A stretch of 64,000 nt of DNA from Nocardia xishanensis NBRC 101358 (GTDB lineage Bacteria; Actinomycetota; Actinomycetes; Mycobacteriales; Mycobacteriaceae), in contig NZ_BDCF01000036.1 of assembly GCF_001613365.1 (NCBI RefSeq), forward strand, positions 1-64,000, read 5' to 3'. The position numbers and the translations under genes are program-made. Each line of letters opens with the position of its first letter. Position 1 is the first letter of the stretch. The notes beneath the pieces are model-generated. The model was not told where the DNA came from. It saw only the letters and a list, made by a program, of their open reading frames with translations, and searched no databases. Positions 1 to 7,903 of this stretch are shown piece by piece.

Positions 1-150
1 CAGGGCGTCCACCGCGGCGCGCAGCCAGGCGCCGCCCTCGGCCAGCGCCTTGGGGCGGCCGTAGCGGGTGCCCGCGCCCGCGGCGAGCACGATGCCCGCG
101 CAACCCGTGCGGGCGGCCGGAGCTTCTCCGGTGCGTTCCGATACAGCCAC
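1..150 (-). CDS. MobA-like nucleotidyltransferase, N-terminal fragment (cut by window edge)
   Basis: Only the first 50 codons are in the window, read leftwards from a GTG at 150. Residues 19-34 (GIVLAAGAGTRYGRPK) form the G-rich nucleotide-binding signature of the MobA/CTP:molybdopterin cytidylyltransferase superfamily. In purine clusters such proteins usually mature the molybdenum cofactor for xanthine dehydrogenase, and a xanthine dehydrogenase lies 7 kb downstream. That role is inference, because the rest of the protein is not visible. The gene is divergent from the uraD operon. Confidence 0.75.
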   Translation of the reverse strand, partial: MAVSERTGEAPAARTGCAGIVLAAGAGTRYGRPKALAEGGAWLRAAVDAL

Positions 151-215
151 GCGTCCCACGCTAGACCGCTCGCGTTGCCGGTGGGTTACCTGAAAGTGCC
201 GGATAAGCGGGGTGT

Positions 216-227
216 GCGGTTAACCGC
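216..227. promoter_or_regulatory. Perfect 12-bp palindrome between divergent mobA-like and uraD genes
   Basis: The sequence GCGGTTAACCGC is a perfect palindrome in the 201-bp region between the divergent mobA-like gene and uraD. Its place suggests an operator for the divergent promoters, but no known regulator is assigned from sequence alone. Confidence 0.35.
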
Positions 228-351
228 GAGAGGCGAGCCTGCGCCTTCGCTCCCGTGCGTCGGGCGGCGGCGAGCGCGTCCGCCCGACACGCCGAAGGTG
301 ATCTCCGCCCTTCTGGTGGCGCGCGGGCCCGCCGTATTCGATGCTGGTTCG

Positions 352-855
352 ATGACGGACCAGGCGGCCGGCATCACCGGGTTCAACGCGCTGTCCAACG
401 CGGCGGCCACCGACGCGTTGCTCGCCTGTTGCGCGTCGCCCGCCTTGGCGCGTGAGGTGCTCGCAGGGCGGCCGTACCGCAGCGCCGACGACCTGTACGC
501 GACCGCCGACGCCGTGCTCGCCGCACTCCCCGAGGAAGACATCGACCGCGCGGTGGCCGGGCATCCGCGCATCGGCGGCCGAACGGACAACGTGGCCTCG
601 GCCCGCGAGCAATCCGGGGTGGCGGCCGCTACCGACGCGGTGCGCTCCGCCCTCGCCGAGGGCAACCGGGCCTACGAACAGCGGTTCGGCCACCGCTACC
701 TGGTGTGCGCGACCGGGAGAACCGGCGCGGAACTGCTCGACCTGCTCACCACCCGGCTGCACAACGACCCCGCGACCGAAAGGGCTGTGATGCGAACCGA
801 ATTGGCGAGGATCAACCGAATCCGCTTGCGACGGATGCTCGAGGGTCTGGCATGA
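352..855 (+). CDS. uraD: 2-oxo-4-hydroxy-4-carboxy-5-ureidoimidazoline (OHCU) decarboxylase
   Basis: 167 residues. It decarboxylates OHCU to (S)-allantoin, the last step of the uricase pathway, in the cytosol. Evidence is the N-terminal FNALS segment, the catalytic HPRIGG motif near residue 67, the REQSG motif, and the late FGHRYLVC strand, all typical of the family. The ATG at 352 is chosen because family homology begins there; the frame stays open upstream to 175 but that part is unlike the family. It is the first gene of an operon with uraH, uricase and a deaminase. Unlike some organisms, it is not fused to uraH. Confidence 0.93.
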   Translation: MTDQAAGITGFNALSNAAATDALLACCASPALAREVLAGRPYRSADDLYATADAVLAALPEEDIDRAVAGHPRIGGRTDNVASAREQSGVAAATDAVRSALAEGNRAYEQRFGHRYLVCATGRTGAELLDLLTTRLHNDPATERAVMRTELARINRIRLRRMLEGLA

Positions 856-897
856 GTGAACGCAGTAAGCCGAGCGTCAGCGAGGGTCTGGCATGAG
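840..897 (+). repeat. 17-bp direct repeat spanning the uraD/uraH junction
   Basis: CGAGGGTCTGGCATGAG occurs at 840-856 and again at 881-897, a period of 41 bp. Each copy contains an ATGA: the first overlaps the uraD stop, the second is the uraH start. It looks like a small tandem duplication of the gene boundary, so that an ATG with a 14-codon open frame now lies between the two genes. Confidence 0.7.
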
Positions 898-1210
898 CAC
901 CCTGAGCACGCACGTGCTCGACGCCGTGCGCGGCGCGCCCGCCGCGGAAATGGCGGTCACCCTGTTCGACGGCGACGCGATCATCGGTGCGGGCGCGACC
1001 GATGACGACGGCCGGATCGACGGCCTGGGAGCCGATCTCGCGCCCGGCGTCTACCGGATCGTCTTCGACACCGGCGTCTACTTCGGGCGACAGCGCATCG
1101 AGACGTTCTATCCGGAGGTCTCCATCGCGTTCGTGGTCGGTCGCGAGCGGCACTACCACGTCCCGCTGCTGCTCTCGCCGTACGCCTTCTCCACCTACCG
1201 AGGGAGCTGA
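893..1210 (+). CDS. uraH: 5-hydroxyisourate hydrolase (transthyretin-like)
   Basis: 105 residues, the usual length. It hydrolyses 5-hydroxyisourate, the uricase product, to OHCU. The N-terminal STHVLDAVRGAPA stretch with the catalytic His and the C-terminal signature YRGS are both present. It lies between uraD and uricase in the order of consecutive pathway steps; the uricase start is two bases after the stop codon, so translation is probably coupled. Confidence 0.95.
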   Translation: MSTLSTHVLDAVRGAPAAEMAVTLFDGDAIIGAGATDDDGRIDGLGADLAPGVYRIVFDTGVYFGRQRIETFYPEVSIAFVVGRERHYHVPLLLSPYAFSTYRGS

Positions 1211-1212
1211 GC

Positions 1213-2118
1213 ATGAACCTGTCCGGTCCGATCGTGCTGTCGGACAACCGATACGGCAAGGCGGAGAACCGGATCGTCCGGATCTACCGCGACGGTCCGC
1301 GCCACGAGATCCGCGACGTGAACGTCTCCACGGTGCTGCGCGGGGATTTCGCCGACGCATACACCGCGGGCGACCAGTCCAAGGTGCTGCCGACCGACAG
1401 CCAGAAGCAGACCGCCTACGCCTACGCGAAGAAGCCGGGCTTGCAGCCGGTGGAGGACTACGCGCTGGCGCTGGCGCGACATTTCGTGGATGACGTGGAA
1501 CCGGTCACCAGCGCCGGTGTCGAGGTGGACGAGTATGCCTGGCAACGGGTTTCGGTGGACGGCGCGGAGCACGACCACACCTGGACGCGCCAGGGACCCG
1601 AGGTGCGCACGGCGCGGGTGACGGTCGCGGGCAAAGGGGACGCCCAGCGCGCCTGGGTGATCGGCGGCGTGCGGGATCTGGTCATCCTGAAGTCGACCGG
1701 TTCGGAGTTCGCCGGCTTCCTCACCGACGAGTTCACCGTGCTCGAGCCAACCCCCGACCGGATGCTGGCCACGTCGCTGGTCGCGCGGTGGCGCTTCGCC
1801 GTAACCGAAGGCGTGGACTGGGACGCGACGTACGCGGGCATCCGCGCCAGGCTGGCGGCGGTCTTCGCGACCTACCATTCGAAAGCCTTGCAGCAGACGC
1901 TGTTCGAGATGGGGAAGGCGGTGCTCGAGTCGTTTCCGCTGCTCGCCGAGATCCGCCTGTCCGCGCCCAACAAACACCACTTCGACTACGACCTCGGCAG
2001 GTTCGGCATCGAGAACCGCGGCGAGGTGTACTACGCGGCCGACCGGCCGTACGGACTCATCCAGGCCACGGTGGCGCGCGCGGACGCACCGGACGCGGGA
2101 CAGGCGTGGGAGCAGTGA
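1213..2118 (+). CDS. Urate oxidase (uricase)
   Basis: 301 residues, the normal size of cofactor-free uricase. It oxidises urate to 5-hydroxyisourate with release of hydrogen peroxide. Visible features are YGKAENRIVRIYRDG at the N-terminus with the catalytic Lys, the PTDSQKQTAYAYAKK segment matching the catalytic Thr region of the first T-fold domain, and KHHFDYDLGRFG in the second T-fold domain. Its stop overlaps the GTG of the next gene (GTGA), which fits tight coupling in the operon. Confidence 0.94.
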   Translation: MNLSGPIVLSDNRYGKAENRIVRIYRDGPRHEIRDVNVSTVLRGDFADAYTAGDQSKVLPTDSQKQTAYAYAKKPGLQPVEDYALALARHFVDDVEPVTSAGVEVDEYAWQRVSVDGAEHDHTWTRQGPEVRTARVTVAGKGDAQRAWVIGGVRDLVILKSTGSEFAGFLTDEFTVLEPTPDRMLATSLVARWRFAVTEGVDWDATYAGIRARLAAVFATYHSKALQQTLFEMGKAVLESFPLLAEIRLSAPNKHHFDYDLGRFGIENRGEVYYAADRPYGLIQATVARADAPDAGQAWEQ

Positions 2119-3476
2119 ACCAGGCGCCGACGCTGGTGATCGACGGTTGCGCGGTGGTCACCGTCGACGCGGCGGGCACCGAGTATCCACGCGGGTACGT
2201 CGTGCTGCACGGCAACCGGATCGGCGCGGTCGGGCCGGGCGACGCGCCCGACCTGGACGTGCCGCGCATCGACGGGCGCGGCTGCCTCCTCACCCCGGGA
2301 CTGGTCAACACCCACCACCACCTCTACCAGTGGGTCACCAGGGGCCTCGCCGCCGACGCGAGCCTGTTCGACTGGCTGACCACGCTGTATCCGGTCTGGG
2401 CAGGCATCGACGAGGAGTCGGTGAGAATCGCCGCCACCGGCGCGCTCGCGGCCCTCGCGCGCACGGGTTGCAGCACGACCGCCGACCACCACTACCTGTT
2501 TCCGAGCGAGGGTGGCGACCTGCTCGGCGCGGAGATCGCCGCGGCCGCGACGGTCGGATTGCGCTTCCATCCCTGCCGCGGCGCGATGGATCTAGGCGCG
2601 AGCGCGGGCGGTCTGCCGCCCGACTCCGTGGTGGAGTCCATCGACGCAGTCCTCGCCGCGAGCGCCGACGCGATCGCCCGCTGGCACGACCCGTCCTTCG
2701 ACGCCATGGTCCGCATCGCGCTTGCGCCCTGCTCGCCGTTCTCGGTGACCGCGGACCTGTTGCGCGAGTCCGCCGCGCTGGCCAGGGCCGAGGGCGTGCG
2801 GCTGCACACCCATCTCGCCGAGACCCTGGACGAGCAGGACTACTGCCTGGCGACCTACGGCTGCACGCCCGCGCGGTATCTGGAGCGGCTCGGCTGGATC
2901 GGCCACGACGTTTGGTATGCCCACGCCGTCCACCTCGACGCCGCCGCGATCGCCACCATCGCGAAAGCGGGCTCGGGCATCGCGCACTGCCCGACCTCCA
3001 ACGGACGCCTCGGCGCTGGCGTCGCCCGCATTCCCGACCTGCTCGCCGCGGGCGCGACGGTCGGGCTCGGCGTCGACGGCGCCGCGAGCAACGAAGCGGG
3101 GTCGATGATCGAGGAACCCCGCAACGCGCTGCTCTACGCCAGGGCCGCCCGTGGCCCGCGCGCGATGACCGTACGCACCGCACTCGAGCTGGCCACCATG
3201 GGCGGCGCCAAGGTACTCGGCCGCGCCGCCGAGATCGGCTCCATCGAGCCGGGCAAGCTCGCCGACCTGGCCCTGTGGCGGCTCGACACCCCAGCCCACG
3301 CGGGCATCGACGACCCCGTAACCGCCCTGATCCTCGGCTCCCCACCCCCGCTGGCCGCACTCATCGTGAACGGGCGCGAGGTGGTCCGCGACGGGGAGGT
3401 GCGCACGGTGGACGAGGAATCGGTGGGCCAGGAGGTAGCGCGAGCACAAGCGATGCTCGTCGCTGCGGCGCGGTGA
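2115..3476 (+). CDS. 8-oxoguanine deaminase / guanine deaminase-like amidohydrolase
   Basis: 453 residues of the TIM-barrel metal-dependent amidohydrolase superfamily. Metal and catalytic motifs are NTHHHLYQ near residue 65, HTHLAET near 235, HAVHLD near 270 and GVDGAASNE near 323. The last motif resembles the 8-oxoguanine deaminase branch rather than classical guanine deaminase. It would supply urate (from 8-oxoguanine) or xanthine to the pathway encoded around it. The GTG at 2115 is taken because it overlaps the uricase stop; GTG 2106 is in frame too. The specific substrate is inferred. Confidence 0.87.
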   Translation: MNQAPTLVIDGCAVVTVDAAGTEYPRGYVVLHGNRIGAVGPGDAPDLDVPRIDGRGCLLTPGLVNTHHHLYQWVTRGLAADASLFDWLTTLYPVWAGIDEESVRIAATGALAALARTGCSTTADHHYLFPSEGGDLLGAEIAAAATVGLRFHPCRGAMDLGASAGGLPPDSVVESIDAVLAASADAIARWHDPSFDAMVRIALAPCSPFSVTADLLRESAALARAEGVRLHTHLAETLDEQDYCLATYGCTPARYLERLGWIGHDVWYAHAVHLDAAAIATIAKAGSGIAHCPTSNGRLGAGVARIPDLLAAGATVGLGVDGAASNEAGSMIEEPRNALLYARAARGPRAMTVRTALELATMGGAKVLGRAAEIGSIEPGKLADLALWRLDTPAHAGIDDPVTALILGSPPPLAALIVNGREVVRDGEVRTVDEESVGQEVARAQAMLVAAAR

Positions 3477-3503
3477 ACTGCTGGAGGACAGCGTGTTTCG
3501 CGC

Positions 3504-3881
3504 TCAGATCGCGAACACTGTCGTCCCCTCTGCGACAGTGTTCGCGGTCTCGTGGCGCGCGGACGATCCGGGGCGATCGAGGATATGCGGCCCGGCGCGC
3601 AGCGCCAGCAGGCACATCACGTCGTGCAGCGTCAAGCCCAGCTCGGCGGCGTGCAGCTCGGCGACCTCGGTGTCGAACGGCGGAGTGTCCGAATCTTGCT
3701 CCAGCAAAATCTGTTCCGCGAGGACGAGGCCCGTGAGAGCTTGCGCACGGGTGAGCCTGCGGTGGGTCGGCAGGTAGGAGAGCACCCACCGTCCGTGCCA
3801 GGTCTCCGGCAGGTCGACGCGGAACGCGACCTCCTGTGCCACATCGCTGGTCATCAGCCACTCCGAGGACGTAATCGCCAT
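3504..3881 (-). CDS. Conserved small protein of unknown function
   Basis: 125 residues, not recognised. A good Shine-Dalgarno (AAAGGGG) precedes the ATG. The protein is acidic and mainly alpha/beta, with no signal peptide or membrane segment. It lies convergent to the deaminase operon and downstream of the STAND regulator on the same strand, about 250 bases away, so it need not be co-transcribed. Confidence 0.65.
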   Translation of the reverse strand: MAITSSEWLMTSDVAQEVAFRVDLPETWHGRWVLSYLPTHRRLTRAQALTGLVLAEQILLEQDSDTPPFDTEVAELHAAELGLTLHDVMCLLALRAGPHILDRPGSSARHETANTVAEGTTVFAI

Positions 3882-4134
3882 CGCAGGAACCCCTTTCGTC
3901 CGGGCGGCGCTCGCCGCGTTCGGGAGGTGATATCAGGGTGACAGCTGCGGTCCGCGATTCGCGATCCCACGGCCGGAGCCGATTTCTTCGCCGACCACGG
4001 GGTTGTTACCTGCTGAAACGGTGCGGATGCGGAGGAAACATCACAATCGGCGTCACGACTCTGCCGCCCGTCGTGCGGGGAGCCGTCCCTTCGCCGCCGA
4101 TCCGAGAATGTGGCGTGCGGTCTGTGCGTTCGGC

Positions 4135-6771
4135 CTATTCGGTGAGCTGCCGACCGCAGTCGTATCTGCCGATATCGGCGCGGGTTCGCTCGGTCAGCTG
4201 TACGCCGAGATGTTCGTACAGTGCCAAGGCGGCACAGAGATTTTCGCGCGCGGCGTCCTCGCGGCCCATATCGGCGAAGACGTTTCCGAGGCTCTGCAAC
4301 GCGTCGGCCTCGCCGTGCGGATCTCTGATGCGCTGTGCGAGGTCGCGTGACTTCGCGTAATAGTCTCGCGCGACGGTGTATTCGCCGAAGCGACGCTCGA
4401 CGTGGCCGAGACCGCGCAGCGTATCGACTTGGCACTGCCGATCGTCGATATCGGTGGCGATGCGATACGCATCGCTGAAACGGCGGCGCGCGCCCGCGAA
4501 GTCGCCGGACTTACGTGCGATGTTGCCGAGACCCCAGAGCGACCAGCACTCGCCGGTACGATCACCGATCCGGCGCGCGATGCGCAACGCGTCCTGATAG
4601 TGCCGCTGTGCCGTGGCATGCTCGCCGGTCATCCGTTCGATATGGGCTTGGCCGCGCAGCACGTCGGCGCGCAGCTTCGCGTTCGCGGTGCGTTGCGCGA
4701 TGTCGGCCGCGTCGGCGTAGTTCTGCATGGCCTTCTTGAAATCTCCGGTGAGGCGGATCACCTCGGCATAGCCCCAGAGCGTGGCAGCGAGGCGCTGCGG
4801 GTCTCCTAGGTCGCGGGCGATCGCCAAGGCGCGCTCGAAATGCTCACGCGCGGTGCGGTATCCGCAGGCCATCCGCTCCACGAGACCGAGGCCGATCAGC
4901 GCGTCGCATTCGATGGCGGGGTCCGCGATGGCGGCGGCCATCTCGAGTGCGCGCAGGTAGAGCCAGTGCGCGTCCGACCAGAGTCCCTCGCCGAACAGAT
5001 CGGTGCCGAGCAGGATCGCGAGTTCGGCGGCCGCGGGCGTGGATCCGGTGGCGGCGATGCAGCCGAGCAGCATCTCCCGTTCCCTGGTCAGCCAGGCCAC
5101 GGCCTGCGCCACTTCGCTGCCTGGCGTCTCGACTACGGGATACTTGGCGCCGCGCGCCGTGACGGCCGTGCGCTGCGGTCCTGCGCGACGGGCCACCGCG
5201 AGGCCCGCCGCGACCAGGCGTTCCAGGGTCAGCGCGTGCTCACCCGGCACGCCGTCGCGTTCGGCTTGTAGCCGCGCCAGCAGCCGGGTCAGATCGTGCA
5301 TCCGGTAGCGCGAGCCGCCCGGACCACCCTCGGCCGGGTCGAGAAAGCCCGCTTCGAACATTTGCCGAATCAGCGTCTTGGCTTCGCCGAGCTTGGTCTT
5401 CGCCATCGTGGCCAGCGATTCCGCGGTGATCTCCGGACCGGGGAACCAGCCGAGCATCCGCACCGCCCGCCGCTGCGTGGGTGTCTGCAATCGCTGGTAC
5501 GAAGTCTCGAAGGCCGCGCGCAGCGACTCGTCCTCGGCGGCGAACCGATCGAGGATGTAGGCGGCGACCGATTCGCCGAAGACGTCCTCGCCGGGCGTAC
5601 CCCTGAGCTCTTCGGCCCTGGTGGCGAACTCGGCGGCGCTCTCGGCGAGCAGATCGACGCCGTGATGAGCGATCTGGCCGCCGATCAGCCGGATCGCCAG
5701 CGGCAGCCGCCCCGAGGTCTCCAGGATCTGGCGCACCGCGCCGCGGTCGTACCCGCAGGGCAGGTTGCCCAGCTTCACCAGCAATTCCTCGGCTTCGCGC
5801 CAGCCCATCACGTCCAAGTGCAGCGGCGCTGCCTCGGCCAGACCGGTGAGTTTGCCGCGGCTGGTGATCAGGACCAGGCTTCCGGCAGCCTGCGGCAGCA
5901 GCAATCGGACGTGGGCGGTGTCGAGCACGTTGTCGAAGACGATGAGCATGCGGCGCTGACGCATGACGGCGCGCCACTGCGCGGCGCGGCCGGTCAGATC
6001 GTCGATGATGCGCTCGCGCGGCACTTCGACCTGGAGCAACAGCTGTTCCAGCACGTCGGTGGGCAGGCGCGGGTCTCGCCCGACGGTATGGCCGTGCAGG
6101 TCGGCCCAGATCGTTCCGTCCGGATAATGCTTGGCGAACGCCGCCACGGCGTATCTCGCGAGCGCCGACTTGCCGATTCCGGTCAGCCCGTCGATGACGT
6201 GCACGGCGGGTCCGTCGCCGTTCAGGTGCCGGTGTACCCGGTCGTGCAGCTCCTTCTTGGGCAGAACGCGGCCGGTGAAATACGGAACCTCGGGTGGCAG
6301 TCCCGCGCTCACCGGTGTCCGGTTCCGGTCGTCGGAGCGCCGGGCGATCGCCTCCTGGAACTCGAGGCGCTCGGCGGCAGGCATCAGCTCCAGGTCGGCG
6401 AGATCGACCAGCTGCTCCCAGCTGGTTCCGTAGATGGTCGACAGAATCTTCAGCACGCGGATGGTCGGTCTGGCCGAGGCGCCCGCCGTCGGCCATGCCT
6501 CGTACTCCGAGATCCGGCTGGCCCGCATGGTGGCCTGCGGGTTGCCGGTGATCTGGTTGTACCGCTCGGCGACCGCACTCTGGGTCAGCTCGTTCGCCAG
6601 CCGCCATGCCTGGCGCGGCCTGCACCCACGCTGGCGCAGCTCGTCGGCCAGCGGTTCGAGCAGCTGGTGTTCGGTCAGCCCGAGACCGGTCAGAAAGGCA
6701 CGGATCCTGCGACGCTCGGCGATGCCGTACTTGTCCACTGGTCGCTGTTCCGGTCGGACGGCTCGGTCCAC
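4135..6771 (-). CDS. STAND family regulator: HTH-like N-terminus, NB-ARC NTPase, TPR repeats
   Basis: 878 residues. Residues 1-130 form a helical region with an actinobacterial-type HTH-like stretch (RASRISEYEAWP). NB-ARC follows with Walker A GLTGIGKS at 195-202 and Walker B MLIVFDN near 285. The last third consists of about six TPR units with repeated LGLGNIARKSGDFAGA-like blocks. Such proteins act as signal-integrating ATPase switches, often in transcription. The GTG at 6771 is preferred because GGGGAGG stands 6 bases upstream; GTG 6738 is an alternative. It is divergent from the xanthine dehydrogenase genes and splits the purine island, so control of that island is plausible but inferred. 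Confidence 0.85.
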   Translation of the reverse strand: MDRAVRPEQRPVDKYGIAERRRIRAFLTGLGLTEHQLLEPLADELRQRGCRPRQAWRLANELTQSAVAERYNQITGNPQATMRASRISEYEAWPTAGASARPTIRVLKILSTIYGTSWEQLVDLADLELMPAAERLEFQEAIARRSDDRNRTPVSAGLPPEVPYFTGRVLPKKELHDRVHRHLNGDGPAVHVIDGLTGIGKSALARYAVAAFAKHYPDGTIWADLHGHTVGRDPRLPTDVLEQLLLQVEVPRERIIDDLTGRAAQWRAVMRQRRMLIVFDNVLDTAHVRLLLPQAAGSLVLITSRGKLTGLAEAAPLHLDVMGWREAEELLVKLGNLPCGYDRGAVRQILETSGRLPLAIRLIGGQIAHHGVDLLAESAAEFATRAEELRGTPGEDVFGESVAAYILDRFAAEDESLRAAFETSYQRLQTPTQRRAVRMLGWFPGPEITAESLATMAKTKLGEAKTLIRQMFEAGFLDPAEGGPGGSRYRMHDLTRLLARLQAERDGVPGEHALTLERLVAAGLAVARRAGPQRTAVTARGAKYPVVETPGSEVAQAVAWLTREREMLLGCIAATGSTPAAAELAILLGTDLFGEGLWSDAHWLYLRALEMAAAIADPAIECDALIGLGLVERMACGYRTAREHFERALAIARDLGDPQRLAATLWGYAEVIRLTGDFKKAMQNYADAADIAQRTANAKLRADVLRGQAHIERMTGEHATAQRHYQDALRIARRIGDRTGECWSLWGLGNIARKSGDFAGARRRFSDAYRIATDIDDRQCQVDTLRGLGHVERRFGEYTVARDYYAKSRDLAQRIRDPHGEADALQSLGNVFADMGREDAARENLCAALALYEHLGVQLTERTRADIGRYDCGRQLTE

Positions 6772-7045
6772 CGAGCACCTCCCCGCTGCTGTAGGTGTCC
6801 TCCGGACCGGGGGCTTCGGCGCGCACCGCCGCTCCGGACAACTCCTTGGTAGCAGCGGCTTTTTGACCAGGTCAAGTACGGTGCCGCCGCTCGGCGGCCG
6901 ATTTCCACGCCGCGCGTGCCTCCGACGGTGGCTCGGAGGACGATCGAGGTAACCGACGCGCAATCAGGGGCGGGTGTCGCGCAACGTCGCGGCAACCAGC
7001 AGCCCCTACTGTGGCGGCAGGGCGCTGTGAAGCGAGGTGAGAGAC

Positions 7046-7903
7046 GTGGACCTGGACACGATCCGGGAGGTGACGGTGGCGAGGGGGCGGGCCGACCTGG
7101 CCGGTGTCGGCGGGGCGACCGGGGTGCTGGCTGGGGGCACCTTCCTGTTCTCGGAGCCGCAGCCGCAGCTGGTGCGGCTCATCGATATCACCGCGCTGGG
7201 CTGGCCCGCGTGCACGATCACCACCGAGGGGCTCGAGGTCGCGGCGACGTGCACCTTGGCGCAGTTCGCCGACGCCGCTCCCGGGCGTGAGCTGGGTGGG
7301 GGCGCGCGGTGGCGGCGGTGGCCGGGGACCGCGCTGTTCGCGCAGGCTTGCCGGGCGCTGGTGGCATCGCACAAGATCTGGCACAGCGCGACGGTCGGCG
7401 GGAACGTGTGTCTCGCGCTGCCCGCCGGTGCGGTGCTCGGCGCGCTGGTCGCGCTGGACGGTGTCGCACTGGTGTGGGCGGCAGGGGGCGGTGATCGCCG
7501 GATTCCGCTGCGGGAGTTCGTGATCGGACCGGGGCTGACGGTGCTGCGCCATGGCGAGGTGCTGCGCTCGATCGCCATCCCGGAGCGGGCGCTACTCGCG
7601 CGCACCGCGTTTCGGAAGATCGCGCTCGCGCCGCTCGGACGCTCGGGCGCGGTGGTGATGGGTCGACGGGAGTCCGGCGACCGGTGCGTGCTGACGCTCA
7701 CGGCGGCGACGACCCGGCCGGTCGTGCTCGACTTCCAGCTCGTGCCGGACGACCGGGCGGTGGCGGCGGCGCTGGCCGAGGTGGATCCGGCGCTCTGGTT
7801 CGACGATCCGCACGGCGCGCCGGATTGGCGCAGGCACGTCGCGGGCCTGCTGGCCGCCGAGGTGGCCGCGGAGCTACGCGCCGAACCCGTTGGGCAGCCA
7901 TGA
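7046..7903 (+). CDS. Xanthine dehydrogenase, FAD-binding subunit
   Basis: 285 residues of the CoxM/FAD_binding_5 family. Typical features are LAGGTFLFSEPQPQLVRLIDI near the N-terminus and the FAD-contacting HSATVGGNVCLALPAGA segment near residue 110. It passes electrons from the iron-sulfur clusters to NAD or another acceptor. GTG 7046 is chosen because GAGGTGA lies just upstream; GTG 7037 is also possible. Its last codon overlaps the next gene (ATGA), so FAD and Mo/FeS subunits are translationally coupled. Confidence 0.9.
   Translation: MDLDTIREVTVARGRADLAGVGGATGVLAGGTFLFSEPQPQLVRLIDITALGWPACTITTEGLEVAATCTLAQFADAAPGRELGGGARWRRWPGTALFAQACRALVASHKIWHSATVGGNVCLALPAGAVLGALVALDGVALVWAAGGGDRRIPLREFVIGPGLTVLRHGEVLRSIAIPERALLARTAFRKIALAPLGRSGAVVMGRRESGDRCVLTLTAATTRPVVLDFQLVPDDRAVAAALAEVDPALWFDDPHGAPDWRRHVAGLLAAEVAAELRAEPVGQP

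Noticed and set aside
175..351. N-terminal extension of uraD
   Set aside because: The frame is open but the sequence is Arg/Pro-rich and unlike the family, and a suitable ATG lies at 352.
2147..3736. A long plus-strand frame overlapping the deaminase in another phase
   Set aside because: Arg/Pro/Gly-rich shadow translation; the overlapping frame carries all deaminase motifs.
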